From NCBI GenBank assembly GCA_018873225.1, contig JAEILZ010000001.1, positions 6,758,001 to 6,822,000 of the forward strand: a DNA stretch of 64,000 bases, read 5' to 3'. This DNA is from [Phialemoniopsis] sp. UDSM-2020 (lineage: Eukaryota > Ascomycota > Sordariomycetes > Thyridiales > Thyridiaceae). Under the pieces are notes generated by a model that saw nothing but the letters and a program-made list of their open reading frames with translations, had not been told where the DNA came from and searched no databases. The translations under genes and the position numbers were made by a program. Positions 57,498-64,000 of the stretch are shown piece after piece. Position 1 is the stretch's first letter. Every line of letters begins with the position of its first letter.

Positions 57498-59142
57498 TTA
57501 GTGGCACCATATGCGTACGGCCTTGTCCTTGCCACCCGACCCGACCTTGCCTCCGTCAGGGCTCCAGTCTATGGCATACACCTCATCCTCGTGGCCGGGC
57601 AGATCGTGCTTAAGGTTACCCGTCCGCGTGTCAAACACCTTGAGCGTCGTGTCTTTGGAGCCCGTCACGATTAGACGTGAATCGGCCGAGAAGGCGCACT
57701 GATAGACAGGGCCGACGTGCCCGCGCAATGTGTGAATGAACTTGCCGTCCCTGTTACGAATCATAGAGATGTTAGCAATTAAGCCTTGAAGTATTGTGCC
57801 GTGATACTCTGACCCCGTTGGGGGAAATGACATACCTTGCGTTCCACAGCTTGGTGTGGTTGTCCCACGCGCTGCTGGCGATGAGCGTGCCGTCGGGAGA
57901 GAAGCTGACGTGGTTGACCTGCTTCTGGTGCCCGTGCAGGCGCGCGACCGGCTTGGTGCCCTTGTTGGACGGGTCCCAGAGGTAGATGGTGAAGTCGTCC
58001 GACGCCGACACGATGCGCTCCGAGACCTTGCCGCCGAGCATGGCGGCCTTTTCGAAGCGCTCCTTGGCTTTGGCCCGCTTCTCCTCCTCGCTCTCGGGCA
58101 CCTTCTTGGTGTGGTCGTGGTAGGCGGTCCGCAGCACAAAGTCGGTCGACAGGGCGAGGTGGTTGACCCAGTGGGCGTGGGCCTTGAGCTCGTGCACGAG
58201 CGTGCCCTTGACCGAGTCGTAGATGCGCACCGTCTTGTCGTGCGAGCCCGTGTAGATGAGTCCCGTGCCGCCCCACTTGACGCAGCTGACGGAGGACTTG
58301 TGCCCGCTGAGGACGTGCTCCGTCCGGCCCGTGTTGACAACCCAGATGCGCACCGTCGCGTCCTTGCTCGCCGAGGCCAGTCTCGGGGTGCCCTCGCGCC
58401 AGAGGTGGTACGGCTCCCACGCGAGGCCCAGAACCCACTTCTTGTGGCCCTTGAAGTCGGAGACGAGCTTGCCGCTCTGGGGGTCCCAGATCTTGACCGT
58501 GCCGTCCATGCTGCTCGTGGCTATCCGCGTGCCGTCGGGCGACCACGACACGCCCAGCACCCACCCCGTGTGGCCCTTGAGCGTGTACTTTGGCGTGCCC
58601 GAGTCGGTGTCCCAGATCCTGGCCGTGTTGTCCCCGCTCCCCGTCGCCAGGCGCCCGCTCGACGCGGGGCTGAACTGCGCGCAAAGGATGGGCTGCCCGT
58701 GGCCCGGTATCCTGTGCGCCGCGCGGGTGACGGACTGGACCTTGAAGACGCTCTGGGGCTCGGCGGCGAGGGTGATGGTCGACTCGAAGGCGTTCTCGAT
58801 GCCGTGCTGGCGCAGCAGGGCGAGCAGGTCGGCCGGGTACTGGTCGATGATGAGGGGCGGGTCGGAACCGGGGATGTGGATGCGGAAGCGGTAGGGCAGG
58901 AAGTCGTCGCGGTCGCGGCCGAGCAGAGTGTTGAGGATTAGGGAGACATTCTTCTCGCTGGCGTCGGCGAGGGGCACCTCGATGACGTCGGCCATCTGCT
59001 GGCCGTCGCCGTCGATGAAGCGGGCCTTGAAGGAGCCCGCTTCGGGGCCGGGGACGAGGGCGGTGACATCCTGCTGGGTGCCGGTGCGCTCGGCCTGTTC
59101 TCTTCTTTGCCGCTTGGAGGGCGGCGGGAGGACTGTCGCCAT
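57498..59142 (-). CDS. RSA4: Ribosome assembly protein Rsa4/NLE1 (Notchless), WD40
   Basis: Nucle(ol)ar factor of 60S subunit maturation, which binds the MIDAS domain of the AAA protein Rea1 through its N-terminal NLE domain. Exons 59142-57836 and 57750-57498 give 519 residues, the normal length. A basic N-terminus (PPSKRQRRE) precedes the NLE domain (about residues 37-100, FIDGDGQQMADVIEVPL to LLRQHGIENAFE), followed by a beta-propeller of eight WD repeats with many GH...WD pairs (GHTGWVLGVSWSPDG, GSHDKTVRIYD, GHQKQVNHVSFSPDG, GSKDTTLKVFD). The last repeat, DKAVRIWCH, ends the protein as in orthologues. Widely conserved and essential in yeast, so this marks a housekeeping part of the window. 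Confidence 0.95.
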
Positions 59143-59770
59143 TACGGGTGTGTGGTCTGGGGAGCGATCCCTCCTGAAATATGCGGTGGACTAATTGGAG
59201 CAGGCAAGAAAAGCCCAGCAACGGATTGGCGTTGACGGTGTCGCAGAAGGTGGTGATGGTTATGGCGGACGATAGCTTTTTTTTCCTTATCGTTATCGGT
59301 CGATAAGCCTATCGCGGGGCATCAAAGTTGACCGTGCGGGCCAGGCCGTGCATCAAAATGTACCACCAGCCCGCACGCACATTGAACCCCACCTTTTCTC
59401 GATCTCGAACGTACATGTAACTTGGACATCAAGGCAACAGAGCACGGCGCCGGCCGCTTGTTTGGTTTATGTGGGATCCCTTACTACAAATAAATCAGCC
59501 GTCAAGCAGTGATGCTTCGGTGCTGTTTCCAGGACTCGCGAGTATTCCAAGCTTGACAGTGCCCCTGCCCGTGGATCATGGAGGCGGAGCAACTCAGCCA
59601 ACAGGCTTGCACTATGCGTGTCAGCACTGGGTCTTTGCTCGCACTACTGTAGTAGACTGAGCAAGTATAATTGCCTAGCTACATATCAAGCGCGCTTCTT
59701 GCCACTTCGACTTTTTGGTTGTTGAAGCGCGCAACATTCACGTTGTCCGTCTCAACCAGGACATACCGAG
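59143..59770. promoter_or_regulatory. Divergent intergenic, RSA4 / HET-domain gene
   Basis: 628 bases containing two promoters. An inverted ATCGGTCGATAAGCCTATCG-like AT/GC pattern lies at about 59294-59315. No gene recognised. Confidence 0.4.
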
Positions 59771-61786
59771 ATGGCTTTTGCGTACAGGCCGCTAGATCCT
59801 GCAAGGCAGGAGATTCGTCTCCTACATCTGCTCCCCGCCAGAGACTATGATGAACCGCTTCGCTGCGAACTGCACTCGGCTACACTCCTTGATGTCCCGC
59901 CCTACGAGGCCCTCTCCTATACCTGGGGCGAGCCTCTATTCACGCAACCTGTTGAGCTAAACTCCTGTCCCTTTCTCATCACGGTGAACCTAGAGGCCGC
60001 CCTACGGCACCTGCGCAAGCAGACCGAGACAAGGGTCATGTGGGTGGACGCCATCTGTATCAACCAGGATGACGCGCCGGAGAGAAGTCACCAGGTCACC
60101 TTGATGAAGGTCATCTACGCCCACTGCGTCACCGACCTCGCATGGCTGGGGCCGAACCCCTCCGAAGCCCAAGACGAAACTGCCCGAGAGCAGCTTGTCG
60201 CTCGGATGGCGGATATTCATGAGGGCATGGACCTCATGACCAAGATCAAAGATAAGGACATCGCGACGTTGGCCGCCATGAAGAAAGAGATGGACAGCAA
60301 GCGGCAAATCTTCCTGAGGAGGACCCCGAAAAATGGCAAGGGCTTGGGTGCTTGGCTGCTCGACTATCAACAGGAGAGGAAACTACACAGCCTCTTCAAC
60401 GCACCGCCCCTCTGGGCCCGCATCTGGGTCATGCAGGAGCTCTCCTGCGCTCCACACGTGGTACTCGTCGCCGGGCACAAGACTCTCGACTGGAGCGTGC
60501 TGTTTGACTTCCTCGGCGACAAGCCCTACGCCGACGCCTTTCATGTCCCCGGTCGCCACGGGCTCCCCTCCCGGATGCAGATTCAGACGCGCCAGACATT
60601 CCGCCACACCGAGCACATCCAGCACCAGCGCTCTATTATGAAAGATGCCGTGACCAAAGGCTCCGTGTCCGAGCTAATGGACGTGCTGGCCCGCTTCAAG
60701 TACGCCCACTCGTCAGACCCCAGAGATAAGATCTATGGCTTGCTCGGCCTCGTAACCGAGGACCATGGTGTCGTGATCGACTACAACAAGTCCGTCGCGG
60801 AGGTGTACGCCGACGTCACAGAGTCCATCATCAACACGGCCGGCAACCTAGACATCATGTGCCAGAATCCGTGGCTCATACCCTACTCGGCGACGCGCAC
60901 CCCGAGCCTGCCGTCCTGGGTGCCCGACTTTGCGTACGACAGGGCGTACATGTACGAGCACCGATCGCCGGCGCGGCTCGACACCATGCTCTTCGCGCAG
61001 CGGGGCACATACACCGCCAGCACAAGGCCTTGCGAGACGCCCTGCCGCGTCGTCCGCGACGGCAGCGGCAAGTACCAACTGCTGTCGAGGGGCAGTATCG
61101 TCGACGAGATCGGCCCCGTGCTGCAGAAGCGATACCACGTGCGCCACGAGGACAGGCACAAGCCCGAGTTCGCCGACCCGGACGCCGACAAGAAAACGAA
61201 GCTGCCCGAGCGGTGGATGCGGCTCTACTACGGCGGGACCACGGCGCCGCTCGACGACGAGCCCTCCCAGACGTACCCGGCGACGGGGGAGCCGCTGTTC
61301 CGCGCCTACGCCCGCACGCTCGTGCTCGACTGCAAGGGCTACCCGATCAAGCGCCTGTCGCCCGAGGACGCCGACGCCGACGCCGAGACGCTCGCGACCA
61401 TGGTGCGCAAGTCGGTCGCCGGCCTCAACATGGTGAAGCGCAGCAACAGCGACGGGCAAGAGTGGGAGGCGGAGGACATGGACGACCTGTGGAGGCTGCG
61501 GAGCAGAGTCATGGCGTCGCGTTTGTGGTACGAATTTGCGTTCAGCCTAAGCAAGACTGGTCTGATGCTGATGCTCCCGCGCGGCGCCAAGGATGGGGAC
61601 GTGATTGCTGTAGTGGAAGGGGGAAAGGTGCCATTCCTGCTGAGGCCGGTTGTCGACGATGATGGCGGCGGTATGCAACAGTATGAGTATGTCAACGCGG
61701 TGTATGTGCATGGGTTTATGGACGGAGAGGCAGAGAAGTTAGTCGGGGAGGGCAAGTTGGAGATGCGAGAGTTGAGTATAGTATGA
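59771..61786 (+). CDS. HET-domain protein (heterokaryon incompatibility family)
   Basis: Single exon, 671 residues. The HET domain occupies roughly residues 45-200: YEALSYTWGEP, then the central VMWVDAICINQDD, and RSHQVTLMKVIYAHC, with RIWVMQEL further on, which are the three conserved blocks. The C-terminal 450 residues (DPRDKIYGLLGLV, then a variable part) have no repeats such as WD40 or ankyrin. HET proteins can trigger cell death when incompatible strains fuse; most family members have no assigned partner. Probably cytosolic. Alleles of this kind vary strongly between strains, so absence or divergence in relatives would not surprise. Confidence 0.93.
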   Translation: MAFAYRPLDPARQEIRLLHLLPARDYDEPLRCELHSATLLDVPPYEALSYTWGEPLFTQPVELNSCPFLITVNLEAALRHLRKQTETRVMWVDAICINQDDAPERSHQVTLMKVIYAHCVTDLAWLGPNPSEAQDETAREQLVARMADIHEGMDLMTKIKDKDIATLAAMKKEMDSKRQIFLRRTPKNGKGLGAWLLDYQQERKLHSLFNAPPLWARIWVMQELSCAPHVVLVAGHKTLDWSVLFDFLGDKPYADAFHVPGRHGLPSRMQIQTRQTFRHTEHIQHQRSIMKDAVTKGSVSELMDVLARFKYAHSSDPRDKIYGLLGLVTEDHGVVIDYNKSVAEVYADVTESIINTAGNLDIMCQNPWLIPYSATRTPSLPSWVPDFAYDRAYMYEHRSPARLDTMLFAQRGTYTASTRPCETPCRVVRDGSGKYQLLSRGSIVDEIGPVLQKRYHVRHEDRHKPEFADPDADKKTKLPERWMRLYYGGTTAPLDDEPSQTYPATGEPLFRAYARTLVLDCKGYPIKRLSPEDADADAETLATMVRKSVAGLNMVKRSNSDGQEWEAEDMDDLWRLRSRVMASRLWYEFAFSLSKTGLMLMLPRGAKDGDVIAVVEGGKVPFLLRPVVDDDGGGMQQYEYVNAVYVHGFMDGEAEKLVGEGKLEMRELSIV

Positions 61787-62040
61787 GAGAGTATAGAAGA
61801 TCATTGACCAAATCATGCAAGGGCAGAACAATGAAGTGCCACGAGTAGGAAATGTTGGCTTTATTCGTCGCATAAAATGCTCAAACTATGTTCAATGTTC
61901 GTAAATAGTGCCCAGGGTTGGGCAGTTTAAATGTCGTCTCTATTTCAAAAGCACATGGAACCACGCTTCATAGTTGTTTTCTTTTTTCTTCATCATCTTC
62001 GTCTCTCTCATTTCAGTCCCAAAACATACCACGTATTGTC

Positions 62041-63679
62041 TCATGGCTTGCGGGCGTAGACAATCTTTTGGGGATAGTAACCGTGGATCGCCTTGGAGCG
62101 GAGCTCGCGACGCAAATGAGCCACGTAGACGGCGACCTCGGTCGGGGTCCATCCTTGCAGAGATGCGACCATGTTCAAGGTACCTTCGGTGTCTTGCTCG
62201 ACTGCCATCTGCTGGAACCTGGCGATCTCGAGCTGCTTGGGGTCTGCGGGCCAAGGGCCGATGGGTGTCTAGCGGTTGTGTCAGCTGCATATGCTTCAAC
62301 GCGGCTAAGGGCTTACTCACCTTGAGGTCCTTCTCCTGGATGTCGACAAAGCCAGCCTCCTCTATGGCCTTGCGCTGGATGCCGTCCTCGACGACGGTGA
62401 AGGAGCGGCCCGTGACCTTGGCGGCCTCGAGGAAGAACTTGCCGAACTGGGCCATGGCCGTCTTCTCGTGGACGGTGCCGTCGTCGCTGTGGAACATGAT
62501 GGAGGCCTCCTGGCTCTCGATGTAGCCCCCGGGCTTGAGCGACTTGTAGGCCTGCTGGAAGAGGTGCGTCCAGTCGGCGATGCTGCCGAAGAGCCAGCGG
62601 ATGTGCACGTAGTCGAAGGAGTTCTCGGCAAAGGTCCACTCTTGCGTGCAGTCGTCGATCTCGCTACCATGACAGAGAGATTAGAGATTCAGGCAAGTCT
62701 TGATGGGCTAGGCCCAGATATAACCCCCCTGCGCCGAAGAACTTACAATTTCAGGTTAGGCGGGATCCAGGTCGGCTGCGTCGGCGACAGGTCTGTGCCG
62801 GTCACCTCGCAGTTGGGGTGCTCATCGGCAAAGTCGCTGTGTCACAGTGAGCTTCACATTCTGTATATCGCTACAGGATATGGCGACTATACTTACATGG
62901 CCCAGATGCCAGTTCCTGTGCCGATGTCAAGGACTTTCTACGAGTAGGTGTTAGTCGCCGAATTTAGACTTGCACGTCATCGCCATATGACATACTTGAA
63001 CATCGTCACCGATTGGAGCCAAGTGAAGCTTGTTGTCTAGCGACAAGGTCAAAACGTGGTGGCTTCAGACATTCGTCAGCGAAGATGAACTTTGAGTATG
63101 ACACTGAACCTCGCGAGACTCACATGATATCAAGAGCCTCGTTTTGTGCATCATCGTTTGGACTCCTAGTGAAGGATCATCTCGCGTTAGTCTATCACCC
63201 CTCACAGGCGCTGACAGCGGGGCGAGAACATACCAGTAGCTCGCATTGCCTCGCTCGCTGTGATACGTCCTGCCGTGGATAGTCCTGTACTGCAGAATGG
63301 ACGAGGACATGGACGCCGTGCTCTCGGCATTGTCACCCTGCGCCGAGTCGGCATCGTCATCATCGCGAGCGGCCTATGTCCGCGCAAAAGTTCCAGGTCA
63401 GCTGATCCTAATCCCCCTTTTTTCCAAACTCCGGCGGAAGCTCCGGATGGGACGGAGACGCACCTGTGTTAGTTCCGTCCAGTGGGATGCCGGCAGGAGG
63501 GCGGGCACCTGACTAGCCGAGTCGCCGCCCACGGCCTGTGCCGGAGAGGTCGAGGCGGACGCCGCCGCCGCCGGCTGCTCGGGTGCGGGGTTGGAGGTCG
63601 ACGCCGTCGGCTGATCCGTTGACTTGGCGGCTTCTGGCTGCTCCACACTGGGCTCGCTGGTCGGTTGAGCTCCAGACAT
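62041..63679 (-). CDS. SAM-dependent methyltransferase (LaeA/UMTA-like)
   Basis: 373 residues from eight exons: 63679-63509, 63373-63234, 63165-63124, 63062-62996, 62937-62897, 62836-62747, 62663-62321, 62268-62041. A low-complexity Ala/Ser/Pro N-terminus is followed by the family signature [14 protein letters not shown], a helical [16 protein letters not shown], the SAM-binding motif [12 protein letters not shown] (142-152), [18 protein letters not shown] (motif II), [12 protein letters not shown] and [11 protein letters not shown]. All core methyltransferase motifs appear only after splicing. The layout is that of LaeA-like proteins such as UMTA, which methylate unknown acceptors and often act in development or secondary metabolism. 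The first intron (135 bases) is longer than the rest and its ends are the least sure. Confidence 0.88.
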
Positions 63680-64000
63680 GGCGGGCAGGGGCTGAATGCG
63701 ATTCGGTCTGTCGGCTGTCGAAGTTTCACACGGGCAGTACAGTCGAGACGACAGCAAAGTTGCGATCCAGGGGTGTGTGAGGTGATTGACAGTGGAAAAC
63801 GGGGCTCAGTGAGCAGGAGAGTAGAAGAAAAATCCCAGGTCAAAGGAAATTGGTGCGGTCCAATCGCGGAACAGGAGCGGTTGGCCGGGAGCGGGGTCAC
63901 ATGGTGAGGCGAGATGGCGAGATGCCAAGATGCAAGGTCTCCCGCACAGGGTTTAGGTCCGACATGGCACTGGGCCACGTCCTGTCAATGGTTTCTTACT
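63680..64000. promoter_or_regulatory. Upstream region of the methyltransferase gene
   Basis: 321 bases to the window edge, presumably promoter and leader. A 169-codon minus-strand frame overlaps it and the first exon in another frame and is not supported. Confidence 0.4.

Noticed and set aside
57856..58941. 361-codon plus-strand frame opposite RSA4
   Set aside because: Antisense shadow with Val/Arg/Ala-rich random content.
57779..59221. 480-codon minus-strand frame overlapping RSA4
   Set aside because: Another frame of the GC-rich WD40 gene; the RSA4 frame carries the NLE domain and WD repeats throughout.
1..64000. Secondary-metabolite cluster
   Set aside because: Oxidases, P450, transporters, a ToxF-like aminotransferase and a LaeA-like methyltransferase are present, but no polyketide synthase, peptide synthetase, terpene cyclase or RiPP precursor is visible.
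1..64000. tRNA, rRNA, CRISPR or transposon
   Set aside because: I looked for TTCRAnY-type T arms, repeat-spacer patterns, transposase motifs and long terminal repeats by eye and found none; a tRNAscan or TE-library search would be decisive.

Overview
The window is nuclear DNA of a filamentous ascomycete (Pezizomycotina, probably a Sordariomycete). Genes are interrupted by short introns of about 50-145 bases with GT..AG borders and CTRAC-like branch points. The gene families are typical of moulds: three Zn2Cys6 regulators, a HET-domain protein, a DUF3176 membrane protein, a LaeA/UMTA-type methyltransferase and a vanillyl-alcohol-oxidase-type flavoprotein. Exons were joined by eye; every junction has a GT donor and an AG acceptor and keeps the reading frame. 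No RNA gene, transposon or CRISPR array was found.

Left part (1-15.1 kb) looks like a catabolic island for phenolic compounds. It holds a partial short-chain dehydrogenase, a regulator carrying both a C2H2 and a Zn2Cys6 finger, an aldehyde dehydrogenase, an NmrA-like reductase, an FAD aromatic hydroxylase, a VAO-type oxidase and a zinc dehydrogenase of the glutathione-independent formaldehyde dehydrogenase type. Several neighbours are divergent or tail-to-tail. A 16-base direct repeat lies between the hydroxylase and the oxidase. An inferred scheme is oxidation of a phenolic alcohol or methyl ether to an aldehyde, then to an acid, then ring hydroxylation, with C1 aldehyde removed by the zinc enzyme.

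15.8-25.4 kb has four genes on one strand: a xylose-isomerase-like TIM barrel, glycerol kinase (GUT1 type), mitochondrial FAD glycerol-3-phosphate dehydrogenase (GUT2 type) and a Zn2Cys6 regulator. This is either a clustered glycerol pathway or, because an isomerase is included, a polyol-phosphate route resembling bacterial erythritol operons.

25.6-44.2 kb is an accessory stretch of transporters and oxidative enzymes: a CYP53-like P450 divergent from an MFS sugar/acid transporter, a small secreted six-cysteine protein, an UNC93-like transporter divergent from an HxE-type TauD dioxygenase, an FAD amine/amino-acid oxidase ending in the peroxisomal signal SKL, a second sugar transporter, a third Zn2Cys6 regulator and a branched-chain aminotransferase.

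The right part (45-64 kb) is more housekeeping-like: a DUF3176 protein, a Tps3/Tsl1-type trehalose synthase regulatory subunit whose catalytic motifs are altered, a 5.4 kb stretch without a recognisable gene, the ribosome-assembly factor Rsa4/NLE1, a HET-domain protein and a SAM methyltransferase.
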